Positions 1 through 5,271 of a DNA stretch of 6,332 bases are shown here, in pieces. Below the pieces are notes generated by a model. That model was not told where the DNA came from, made no database searches, and was given only the letters and a program-made list of their open reading frames with translations. Within the stretch, counting starts at the first letter, position 1. Each line of letters begins with the position of its first letter. Source of the stretch: Actinomycetota bacterium (GTDB taxonomy: Bacteria; Actinomycetota; Humimicrobiia; Humimicrobiales; Humimicrobiaceae); the NCBI GenBank assembly GCA_003155275.1, contig PMCC01000068.1:9885-16216 (forward strand). Direction: 5' to 3'. Position numbers and translations under genes: made by a program.

Positions 1-90
1 AATGCGATGAACATTGTAAACGCTACGGTAAAGGGACTTAAGTCCTTAAGGACCAAAGAGCAGATTTTGAGCAAAAGGACTGTTAACTAA
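1..90 (+). CDS. rpsE: 30S ribosomal protein S5, C-terminal end (partial)
   Basis: The first 29 codons of the window read in frame 1 to a TAA stop and give a tail containing NATVKGLKSLRTKEQI. This matches the C-terminal helix region of ribosomal protein S5, where the pattern (A/N)T..GL.SL(R/K)T is well conserved. S5 is a small-subunit protein that contributes to decoding accuracy and to the mRNA entry site. Only the extreme C-terminus is present; the double-stranded-RNA-binding and S5 domains lie upstream of the window. Its position just before rplO is the normal spc-operon order, which supports the call despite the short sequence. It is too short and start-less to be recognised on length alone. 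Confidence 0.9.
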   Translation, partial: NAMNIVNATVKGLKSLRTKEQILSKRTVN

Positions 91-105
91 AAAATTTAAA
101 TTTAA

Positions 106-136
106 AGGCTGCAAAGGTTTTTATACAGCCTGTTTT
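106..136 (+). terminator. Terminator-like hairpin between rpsE and rplO
   Basis: AGGCTG at 106-111 pairs perfectly with CAGCCT at 126-131, leaving a 14-base loop, and GTTTT follows. The stem has four G-C pairs but only six pairs in all, and the U tract is short, so it would be a weak intrinsic terminator or a partial attenuator. A processing or mRNA-stability structure is equally possible. It lies just upstream of the rplO Shine-Dalgarno (138-144) and does not cover it. Function is inferred from shape only. Confidence 0.35.
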
Positions 137-150
137 GAAAGGAGAATATC

Positions 151-675
151 TTGAGGCTCTGTGATATTAAGCCAAATAAAAGTTCGCTAAAAAAAAGTAA
201 AAGAGTTGGAAGAGGAAATGGTTCCGGTCACGGCACCACATCAGGCAGGGGTACTAAGGGCCAGAATTCCCGTTCAGGCGCTAATATTCGTGTAGGTTTT
301 GAAGGCGGCCAGATGCCGCTGACAAGAAGAACTCCTCACCTCAGTGGTTTTAAGAATACAAGAAAAAAAGAATTCAATATTATTAATGTCAGCGTTCTTG
401 ATAAATTCAATGATGGAGAGATTGTTGACCTTAATTTTTTACTTGCGAGAGGGTTTATCAGGAAAAAAGAAAACCTCTTAAAAGTACTTGGAAATGGCGC
501 AATAACAAAAAAACTGACAGTTAAAGCAAATTATTTCAGCGAAAACGCCATCGAAAAGATTGAAAGTGCAGGAGGCAAGTCAGAAATAATACATATTGGT
601 AAGCCAAAATCCGGTAAAGCCGGTTCAAGAAAAAAGAAAACCGGCGATGATGAAACCGGCAATACTAATATTTAA
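151..675 (+). CDS. rplO: 50S ribosomal protein L15
   Basis: This encodes large-subunit protein L15, a late-assembly protein that contacts 23S rRNA. The N-terminus has the expected basic, glycine-rich segment (KRVGRGNGSGHGTTSGRG, about residues 17-34), followed by the conserved GFEGGQMPLTRRTPHLSGF stretch (49-67). The C-terminal L15 signature runs over about residues 110-142, from the K-V-L-G segment to ESAGG. The start is TTG at 151, chosen because AAAGGAG at 138-144 sits six bases upstream and because MRLCDIKP aligns with the usual MKLHELKP start of the family. The protein is 174 residues, longer than the usual 144-150. The excess is a basic then polar tail after GGKSEII (about 148-174) rich in Lys, Gly, Asp and Thr. 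It lies 60 bases after rpsE and 20 bases before secY. Identity is secure; the role of the tail is unknown. Confidence 0.97.
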   Translation: MRLCDIKPNKSSLKKSKRVGRGNGSGHGTTSGRGTKGQNSRSGANIRVGFEGGQMPLTRRTPHLSGFKNTRKKEFNIINVSVLDKFNDGEIVDLNFLLARGFIRKKENLLKVLGNGAITKKLTVKANYFSENAIEKIESAGGKSEIIHIGKPKSGKAGSRKKKTGDDETGNTNI

Positions 676-695
676 TTTTTATAAAGGATGGCTAT

Positions 696-1958
696 ATGTG
701 GCGAGCTATTCTAAATGCATTTAGAATAAAAGAAATCAGAAACAGGATTTTGTTTACAATAGCAATAATTGCTATATACAGATTCGGTGCAAATATAACT
801 GTTCCCGGCGTGGATGCAAGCGTTATTACAAACCAGGTGCAGACAGGCCTTCTTGGCATGGTTGATCTTTTTTCCGGGGGCGCGCTTTCAAAGTTTGCGG
901 TATTTTCCCTCGGAATAATGCCGTACATTACCGCATCCATCATTATGCAGCTACTACAGGTGGTTATTCCAAAACTTGAAAAACTTGCAAAAGAAGGCGA
1001 AACGGGGCGGAAAAAAATTACACAGATCTCAAGGTATCTGACGACGGGCCTTGCTTCCATGCAATCAGTTGCAATGGTATTTTATTTCAGGAATTTTGGG
1101 GCGATTCCCAAATTCGATGCCATGCACATAATACTTATCATTATGACCCTCATAGCAGGCACGGTACTTATAATGTGGCTGGGTGAGCTTATAAATCTAC
1201 ATGGTATAGGCAATGGGATTTCTCTGATAATATTTGCCTCTATAGTATCAAGGCTTCCCGGAGAGATTATAAGCCTTTTCAGGCTGAAAACAATTAATGT
1301 TCTTTTTATCATTATAATTTTCGCCATTTTCGTCGGGGTGATAATGGGGATAATAGAAATGCAGCAGGGCGAGCGGCGAATACCGGTGCAGTATGCCAAA
1401 AGAATTGTTGGAAGAAAAGTATTCGGCGGGCAAAGCACATATATACCTTTAAAGGTAAACCAGGCAGGAGTAATGCCGATTATATTTGCGGTTTCCATTC
1501 TTCTTTTCCCTGCAACAATTGCACAGTTTTCCAATGTAGCCTGGCTGCAGACGCTTGCAAAGCTTTTGTCTGCAAGCTCCTCGGGGTCCATTAATCCTGT
1601 TTATGTGGTTGTTTACACATTGTTTATTATTTTCTTTGCATACTTTTACGGGGCAATAACTTTTAACCCGATGGATACCGCGGACAATTTGCGGAGATAC
1701 GGAGGCTTTATTCCCGGTCTTAGGCCTGGAAAAAATACTGCTGATTACCTTTCGCATATTTTAAACAGGATAACTTTGCCGGGTGCTATTTTCCTGGCTA
1801 TGATTGCACTGCTTCCGGAGTTGCTTATTACTTATGCAAATATACCGTTTAGGTTTGGCGGAACCAGCATACTTATTGCAGTAAGCGTTGCGCTTGAAAC
1901 AATGAAGCAGTTGGAATCTCAACTGACAATGCGTGACTATGAAGGGTTTTTAAAGTGA
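696..1958 (+). CDS. secY: Protein translocase subunit SecY
   Basis: SecY is the pore-forming subunit of the SecYEG translocon in the cytoplasmic membrane, exporting proteins with SecA or inserting them with the ribosome. The 420-residue product has the family's usual length and about ten hydrophobic segments (roughly 17-35, 70-90, 115-131, 143-165, 170-185, 201-222, 251-272, 302-324, 358-378 and 385-402). Both classical SecY signatures are visible: FSLGIMPYITASIIMQLL in the second membrane segment (70-87) and WLGELINLHGIGNGISLII near 161-179. The large cytoplasmic loops that bind SecA and the ribosome are present, with QQGERRIPVQYAKR (223-236) and GFIPGLRPGKNT (337-348). ATG at 696 is preferred because AAAGGA at 683-688 is well spaced. 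An ATG at 688 is in another frame. The stop overlaps the adk start by four bases. The C-terminal ESQLTMRDYEGFLK resembles actinobacterial SecY tails. Confidence 0.98.
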   Translation: MWRAILNAFRIKEIRNRILFTIAIIAIYRFGANITVPGVDASVITNQVQTGLLGMVDLFSGGALSKFAVFSLGIMPYITASIIMQLLQVVIPKLEKLAKEGETGRKKITQISRYLTTGLASMQSVAMVFYFRNFGAIPKFDAMHIILIIMTLIAGTVLIMWLGELINLHGIGNGISLIIFASIVSRLPGEIISLFRLKTINVLFIIIIFAIFVGVIMGIIEMQQGERRIPVQYAKRIVGRKVFGGQSTYIPLKVNQAGVMPIIFAVSILLFPATIAQFSNVAWLQTLAKLLSASSSGSINPVYVVVYTLFIIFFAYFYGAITFNPMDTADNLRRYGGFIPGLRPGKNTADYLSHILNRITLPGAIFLAMIALLPELLITYANIPFRFGGTSILIAVSVALETMKQLESQLTMRDYEGFLK

Positions 1959-2593
1959 GGATTGTTTTACTTGGTGCGCCTGGCGCCGGAAAAGGCACGC
2001 AGGCAAAAAAGATTTCAGATAAGTTTGGCATAAGCCATGTATCAACCGGTGATATTTTGCGAAGCGAGCTTAAGAATAATACAGAGCTTGGCATGAAGGC
2101 AAATGAATATATGAAGGAAGGCAAGCTGGTTCCCGACGAACTGATTATAGAGATAATACGGAAAAAAATTGAAAAAGAAAGCCGTGAACCTGAGTTTTTA
2201 ATGGACGGATTTCCAAGGACATTTGTCCAGGCGCAAAAATTTGATGAAATGCTTGCAGGCCTTGGAATATCACTTGACAAGGTAATAAATATTGATGTTG
2301 ACGAAGACGAGCTCATAAAAAGACTGACAAGCAGGCGGGTTTGCCATGAATGCAGCGGTATTTGCAGTATAAATAATTTTAACAGCGAAGATGAGGCCAA
2401 ATGTCCGATTTGCGGAGGAAGCCTCTACAAGAGGAAAGATGACGACAGGGAAGTAATAAAAGAAAGGCTGAAGGTATATGAAAAGCAGACCATGCCTTTG
2501 ATAGATTATTACAGCCGCAATGGAATACTTTTTTCAATAAGCGGTTCGGGTAGTGAAAACGAAATATTTGAAAGGGTACTGACACTCTTATGA
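1955..2593 (+). CDS. adk: Adenylate kinase, cysteine-bearing lid type
   Basis: Adenylate kinase catalyses reversible phosphate transfer between ATP and AMP to give two ADP in the cytoplasm. The P-loop GAPGAGKGT lies at residues 7-15. The NMP-binding region includes STGDILRS (30-37) and DGFPRT (84-89). The lid begins at RLTSRRVC and carries four cysteines, C130, C133, C150 and C153, in a C-x2-C-x16-C-x2-C pattern. That pattern is expected to bind a structural zinc ion, as in Gram-positive long-form enzymes. DDDREVIKERL (162-172) supplies the conserved arginines that contact phosphate. At 212 residues it is of normal length. The start is GTG at 1955, overlapping the secY stop as GTGA. The ribosome finishing secY would be placed to reinitiate, and no strong separate ribosome binding site is needed. 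The adk stop overlaps the map start as ATGA. The lid lacks the common Tyr-His after the first cysteine pair and has an extra cysteine, C137. Confidence 0.98.
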   Translation: MRIVLLGAPGAGKGTQAKKISDKFGISHVSTGDILRSELKNNTELGMKANEYMKEGKLVPDELIIEIIRKKIEKESREPEFLMDGFPRTFVQAQKFDEMLAGLGISLDKVINIDVDEDELIKRLTSRRVCHECSGICSINNFNSEDEAKCPICGGSLYKRKDDDREVIKERLKVYEKQTMPLIDYYSRNGILFSISGSGSENEIFERVLTLL

Positions 2594-3354
2594 TTATTTG
2601 TAAATCTGCAGACGAAATTCGTTTGATGCAGAAAGCGGCAGAGATTGTCGTTGAAGTTCTTTTACAACTTGAAAAAATTTTAAAACCCGGTGTGCAGACG
2701 TCGTTTCTTGACAAAGTAGCCGAAGAGCTGGTTTATAAAAATGGCGCTGTCCCCGCATTCAAAGGCTATGTAGGCAAATTAAACAGCAGACCTTACCCGG
2801 CAACAATCTGTGTTTCTGTAAATGAGGAAGTCGTCCATGGAATCCCAGGAAAAAGAGTAATAAAGGATGGCGACCTTGTTGCAATAGATGTCGGTGTAAA
2901 ATATAAGGGATTTTTCGGGGATGCTGCACGCAGTTTCAAAGTTGGAAATGTAGGCAAGACGGCTGAAAGACTTTATATTGCGACTCAGGATGCTTTAAAT
3001 GCAAGCATTGACAAGTGTTTGGTGGGCAACCGGCTTTCTGACTTATCCCATGCCATAGAGTCCAGGGCGAAAAAAGACAATTTTTCAGTAGTAAAGGTGT
3101 TTGTGGGACATGGAATCGGAAAAAAAATGCACGAAGATCCCCAAATATTAAACTACGGCAATCCCGGACAGGGCCCTGTATTAAAAAGGGGAATGGTTTT
3201 GGCAATTGAACCGATGCTCAATGCCGGTACCTCTGATGTTGAGATACTTGATGACAAGTGGACTGTTATTACAGCAGACAGAAAACTATCCTGCCATTTT
3301 GAGGACACTGTGGCAATAACTGATGAAGGCCCGTTGATCCTGACCCGTATTTGA
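2590..3354 (+). CDS. map: Type I methionine aminopeptidase
   Basis: This enzyme removes the N-terminal methionine from nascent proteins after deformylation, acting near the ribosome exit tunnel. All expected active-site residues of the pita-bread fold can be placed: H83 in VVHGIP, metal ligands D100 in AIDVG and D111 in GDAA, H174 in VGHGIG, H181 in MHEDP, E207 in AIEPML and E238 in HFEDT. These sit three or four positions after the E. coli equivalents, so spacing is fully conserved. The 254-residue length, without an N-terminal zinc-finger extension, marks the short bacterial type Ia form. The residue after the last glutamate is Asp, where E. coli has His; this is not expected to abolish activity. 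ATG at 2590 overlaps the adk stop by four bases, so its translation is probably coupled to adk. A long non-coding gap follows, rather than the small KOW-domain gene found here in many Firmicutes. Confidence 0.98.
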   Translation: MIICKSADEIRLMQKAAEIVVEVLLQLEKILKPGVQTSFLDKVAEELVYKNGAVPAFKGYVGKLNSRPYPATICVSVNEEVVHGIPGKRVIKDGDLVAIDVGVKYKGFFGDAARSFKVGNVGKTAERLYIATQDALNASIDKCLVGNRLSDLSHAIESRAKKDNFSVVKVFVGHGIGKKMHEDPQILNYGNPGQGPVLKRGMVLAIEPMLNAGTSDVEILDDKWTVITADRKLSCHFEDTVAITDEGPLILTRI

Positions 3355-3511
3355 GGGCAGATTGGCTTAAGCTTACTATAGGGCTTAAATGAAAGGGCAT
3401 AAGGCAAGCCGGCGGGATTTTAATGAAAAGGCCTGAAGCAGACATGTTAAATAATAATGCCAGGCAAGCTGTTGGCGCAAAATAATTTAGGCCAAATAAG
3501 TAAGATTAAGT

Positions 3512-3538
3512 AAACAGTGGACTTTTCTCTGTTTTTTT
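3512..3538 (+). terminator. U-tailed hairpin upstream of infA, possible terminator or attenuator
   Basis: AAACAG (3512-3517) pairs with CTGTTT (3529-3534). After a bulged T at 3518, GGA (3519-3521) pairs with TCT (3526-3528, one G-U pair) around a CTTT loop. The T run continues to 3538, so the stem is followed by four more U residues. The shape is that of an intrinsic terminator, but the stem is AT-rich and has a bulge, so termination would be partial at best. Its site, after map and about 125 bases before the infA start, suits an end of the upstream transcript or read-through control of infA. Confidence 0.4.
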
Positions 3539-3649
3539 GATAACCTATGTGTTTGCGTTTTTATGGATTCGGTTTTTTATATCGGTTGCCATCAGTTGGA
3601 AAAACGGGAAAACAAACAATGGCAAAGGTATTGTTTTTAAAGATATTTT

Positions 3650-3657
3650 AAAGGGGG
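3650..3657 (+). promoter_or_regulatory. Shine-Dalgarno that supports an AUU start for infA
   Basis: AAAGGGGG pairs with the anti-Shine-Dalgarno of 16S rRNA over about seven contiguous bases, allowing one G-U pair. It lies five bases before ATT at 3663, which is ideal spacing. No ATG, GTG or TTG in the infA frame lies within reach of it. This site is the main reason for placing the infA start at ATT. Confidence 0.75.
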
Positions 3658-3662
3658 ATAAG

Positions 3663-3884
3663 ATTTCTAATAAGGAAGCTGTTATAGAAGCTGAGGGGAC
3701 CATACTTGAGTCTTTGCCGAATGCAATGTTTAAAGTAGAGCTCGATAATGGCCATAAGGTTCTTGCCCATATATCCGGAAAAATGAGGATGCATTATATA
3801 AAGATACTTCCCGGCGATAAGGTAAAGGTGGAAATATCACCTTATGACCTGACAAGGGCCCGTATTACTTTCAGGAAAAAATAA
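3663..3884 (+). CDS. infA: Translation initiation factor IF-1, apparent AUU start
   Basis: IF-1 is a one-domain OB-fold protein that binds the A site of the 30S subunit and helps IF-2 and IF-3 select the initiator tRNA. The core is unmistakable: [20 protein letters not shown], then [20 protein letters not shown], then [20 protein letters not shown]. With ATT at 3663 as start the protein is 73 residues, beginning (M)[11 protein letters not shown], against 72 for typical IF-1. Five bases upstream is AAAGGGGG. The frame stays open back to TTG at 3537, but that start and GTG at 3549 lack any ribosome binding site. They would add a hydrophobic 38-42 residue leader (including [16 protein letters not shown]) unknown in cytosolic IF-1. 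ATT is therefore the best-supported start, although a sequence error cannot be excluded. Gaps of 308 and 258 bases flank the gene, so it may be its own transcription unit. The usual Gly in LTRGRI is Ala. Confidence 0.93.
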   Translation: MSNKEAVIEAEGTILESLPNAMFKVELDNGHKVLAHISGKMRMHYIKILPGDKVKVEISPYDLTRARITFRKK

Positions 3885-3989
3885 AATAAGTAAGTATGAA
3901 TGAAAATTTCAGTATTATTTTTAAGCCGGCTGGATTTTTAAATAACATATAATTTTATTCTTTTGCTTGGGGCGGCAATTTTTTTATGA

Positions 3990-4068
3990 GATTAAGAGTA
4001 GTATAAGTTCGACTTGATTAAGAGTAATGCAAGGTTAATTGGACTTAAGAATAGCATAAGGTTGATTT
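3990..4068 (+). repeat. Degenerate 26-27 base tandem repeat, three copies
   Basis: Three imperfect units occupy 3990-4015, 4016-4041 and 4042-4068. Units 1 and 2 share GATTAAGAGTA exactly (3990-4000 and 4016-4026). Unit 3 starts GACTTAAGAATA. Units 2 and 3 share AAGGTT(A/G)ATT (4031-4040 and 4058-4067), 27 bases apart. The array lies in the infA-rpmJ gap and ends at a promoter-like sequence. The period is not a multiple of three overall and no frame is open, so it is not coding. It could be a set of protein-binding sites or simply a local duplication that has drifted. Confidence 0.6.
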
Positions 4069-4091
4069 AGAGCAGTAAACTCTTTTATCAT
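4062..4091 (+). promoter_or_regulatory. Candidate sigma-70-type promoter upstream of rpmJ
   Basis: TTGATT (4062-4067) and TATCAT (4086-4091) are separated by 18 bases and match the -35 and -10 consensus at four and five of six positions. The -10 ends 51 bases before the rpmJ ATG. In AT-rich DNA such matches arise by chance, so this is only a candidate, but it would restart transcription of rpmJ-rpsM after the 258-base gap (3885-4142). Confidence 0.33.
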
Positions 4092-4142
4092 TTATTTTAA
4101 CAGGAAGCTAATTTTTGGATATTTTTAGGAAAAGGATTTGAA

Positions 4143-4256
4143 ATGAAAGTTAAACCGTCAGTAAAAAAAATCTGCAGCAGCTGCAGAATAATAAGAAGAG
4201 AAGGAAAAGTAATGGTGATTTGTAAAAATCCTCGACATAAACAAAAACAGGGTTAG
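4143..4256 (+). CDS. rpmJ: 50S ribosomal protein L36, zinc-ribbon form
   Basis: This 37-residue reading frame begins [14 protein letters not shown] and ends with [10 protein letters not shown], the classic L36 pattern. L36 is the smallest large-subunit protein and stabilises 23S rRNA near the elongation-factor binding region. Three cysteines and a histidine, C11, C14, C27 and H32 (C-x2-C-x12-C-x4-H), form the zinc site, so this is the cysteine-containing, zinc-dependent type rather than the zinc-free paralogue. AAAGGA at 4131-4136 lies six bases before the ATG. Its stop codon TAG lies inside the rpsM Shine-Dalgarno region, and only nine bases separate it from the rpsM start, so the two genes are probably co-translated. 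Length is exactly that expected for the family. Confidence 0.97.
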   Translation: MKVKPSVKKICSSCRIIRREGKVMVICKNPRHKQKQG

Positions 4257-4260
4257 GAGG
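4255..4260 (+). promoter_or_regulatory. Ribosome binding site of rpsM overlapping the rpmJ stop
   Basis: AGGAGG is a perfect Shine-Dalgarno five bases before TTG at 4266. It shares two bases with the rpmJ TAG stop, so a ribosome terminating on rpmJ covers it. It supports the TTG start of rpsM; no ATG in that frame lies near. Confidence 0.85.
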
Positions 4261-4265
4261 TTTAG

Positions 4266-4640
4266 TTGGCAAGAATTGCAGGTATTGATATACCAAAAGA
4301 AAAACACATAGTTATATCCTTGACGTATCTTTTCGGCATCGGTAAACCTTTGGCGCAAAGGCTTTTAAAGTCTTTGAACATTGAAGAAGCAAGAAAAACC
4401 AAGGACCTTACTGAGGAAGAGGTCATCAAGATAAGAACCTATATTGATAATAACTACAAAGTGGAAGGCGATCTTAGAAGAGAAGTCACGTTAAATATTA
4501 AAAGACTGATTGAAATAAACTCATACAGAGGCATAAGGCATAAAAGAGGCCTCCCGGTAAGAGGACAGAGGACACATACAAATGCCAGGACAAGAAAAGG
4601 CAGGCGTAAAGCTGTAGGGATAAAGGCAAAAGGTAAATAG
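4266..4640 (+). CDS. rpsM: 30S ribosomal protein S13
   Basis: S13 lies in the head of the small subunit, contacts the P-site tRNA and forms intersubunit bridges. The product starts [20 protein letters not shown] and contains [14 protein letters not shown] (21-34), a helix-hairpin-helix-like element. [11 protein letters not shown] (64-74) follows. The hallmark tRNA-contact region is [20 protein letters not shown] (87-106), followed by ARTRKG (107-112). At 124 residues it is of normal length with a basic tail (AVGIKAKGK). The start is TTG at 4266, directly after AGGAGG. It follows rpmJ by nine bases, the usual order of the alpha operon in Gram-positive bacteria. In E. coli a pseudoknot around the rpsM start binds S4 for feedback control; I cannot see such a structure here because rpmJ fills the upstream space. 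Confidence 0.98.
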   Translation: MARIAGIDIPKEKHIVISLTYLFGIGKPLAQRLLKSLNIEEARKTKDLTEEEVIKIRTYIDNNYKVEGDLRREVTLNIKRLIEINSYRGIRHKRGLPVRGQRTHTNARTRKGRRKAVGIKAKGK

Positions 4641-4834
4641 TTTTAAGCCTTTATTTTAAACTATTTTAGCTTTGAGTTTGCTTTTGTTACTTTGGAATTC
4701 TTAAAGTTTTAAATGGTTTTAAATTAAAAAGCTGTTGAAATTTTAAGTTTTTAATTTTTTTATAATTTTTAATTTTAGGGTTAATATATTTTTTAGGATT
4801 TAAGAAGAATCAATTACCAGGAGGTAAGGTAAGT
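4641..4834 (+). other. AT-rich 194-base gap between rpsM and rpsK
   Basis: This gap has no open frame or gene. It is almost entirely A and T, with a tandem pair GTTTTAAAT (4706-4714 and 4716-4724), long T runs, and TTTTAGG(G/A)TT twice near its end. A promoter-like element is described separately. I find no good terminator hairpin. In most related operons rpsM and rpsK are separated by a few tens of bases, so this gap is unusually long. Confidence 0.65.
4735..4766 (+). promoter_or_regulatory. Candidate promoter upstream of rpsK
   Basis: TATAAT at 4761-4766 is a perfect -10 hexamer 68 bases before the rpsK start. The best -35 match is TTGAAA at 4735-4740, but the spacer is 20 bases, longer than the optimal 17, and nothing better lies at 17-19. 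Given the AT content, the -10 may be fortuitous. Confidence 0.28.
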
Positions 4835-5233
4835 TTGGCTAAAAAAACTACGATAGCAAGGCGTGTTAAAAAGAAAGATAAAAAGAATGTACCGTTTGGT
4901 ATAGCTCACGTTCAGTCTACTTTTAATAATACTATAGTAAATATAACGGACCAGCAGGGAAATACTATTGCCTGGGGAAGCTCAGGTGGACAGGGGTTTA
5001 AGGGCTCCCGTAAAAGTACTCCTTTCGCAGCGCAGCTTACTGCCGCAAGTGTCGCAAGGGCCGCTCAGGATCATGGGGTTGCAAGAGTTGATGTCCTGGT
5101 CAAAGGTATTGGCGCTGGCAGGGAAACTGCTGTGAGGTCCCTTGCTGCAGCAGGGCTTGAAATAGGGTCTATCACTGATGTTACCCCTGCACCGCATAAC
5201 GGATGCAGGCCTAGAAAAAGAAGAAGAGTTTAA
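4835..5233 (+). CDS. rpsK: 30S ribosomal protein S11
   Basis: S11 is in the platform of the small subunit, near the E site, and helps select correct mRNA-tRNA pairing. The 132-residue product has a lysine-rich start ([17 protein letters not shown]), then [19 protein letters not shown] (21-39). [14 protein letters not shown] (54-67) and [11 protein letters not shown] (93-103) follow. The strongly conserved end is [18 protein letters not shown] (115-132). KGIGAGRE replaces the usual KGPGAGRE, and PRKRRRV replaces PPKRRRV, both minor changes. The start is TTG at 4835. AGGAGGT at 4819-4825 is the obvious Shine-Dalgarno, with AAGGT (4826-4830) nearer the start, and MAKK... fits the family. The gene lies after a 194-base AT-rich gap and 38 bases before rpsD. 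Confidence 0.98.
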   Translation: MAKKTTIARRVKKKDKKNVPFGIAHVQSTFNNTIVNITDQQGNTIAWGSSGGQGFKGSRKSTPFAAQLTAASVARAAQDHGVARVDVLVKGIGAGRETAVRSLAAAGLEIGSITDVTPAPHNGCRPRKRRRV

Positions 5234-5271
5234 CCGGCAAATAGAAGTATTTTATTAGGAGGATTTGACAT

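Larger units (their letters stand above)
3355..3662 (+). other. 308-base gap between map and infA
   Basis: No gene can be supported here. All three forward frames hit stops soon after the map stop, and the only ATG-initiated stretches are tiny: 15 codons at 3389-3436, 20 codons at 3423-3485 and 10 codons at 3619-3651. The gap contains GGCTTAA twice (3364-3370 and 3383-3389), AGGCAAGC twice (3402-3409 and 3462-3469), a small stem TGCCAG/TTGGCG (3458-3463 with 3472-3477) and a U-tailed hairpin at 3512-3538. It ends with the infA Shine-Dalgarno. An open frame from TTG at 3537 runs into infA, but its start has no ribosome binding site. The gap most likely acts as an untranslated leader or transcription-unit boundary for infA. 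Confidence 0.7.

Noticed and set aside
692..1591. Minus-strand open frames opposite secY
   Set aside because: They are antisense shadows of a well-conserved gene, with no recognisable domain and no ribosome binding site.
3423..3485. 20-codon frame after map, considered as a remnant of a KOW-domain gene
   Set aside because: No KOW motif is visible, and the other frames around it are closed by stops.
3553..3583. TTGCGT and TATATC as a promoter for infA
   Set aside because: The spacer is 19 bases and both hexamers match poorly; AT-rich DNA gives such matches often.
3537..3662. Membrane-anchored N-terminal extension of IF-1 starting at TTG 3537 or GTG 3549
   Set aside because: Neither start has a ribosome binding site, the TTG lies in the U tract of a hairpin, and a hydrophobic leader makes no sense on a cytosolic 30S-binding factor. 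The open frame looks fortuitous.
3896..3952. 18-codon frame in the infA-rpmJ gap
   Set aside because: It has no Shine-Dalgarno and no recognisable sequence, and its length is expected by chance.
3963..3985. TTGC...GCAA stem followed by seven T residues after infA, considered as a terminator
   Set aside because: The stem has only four pairs around an eight-base loop, too weak to call, although the T run is suggestive.
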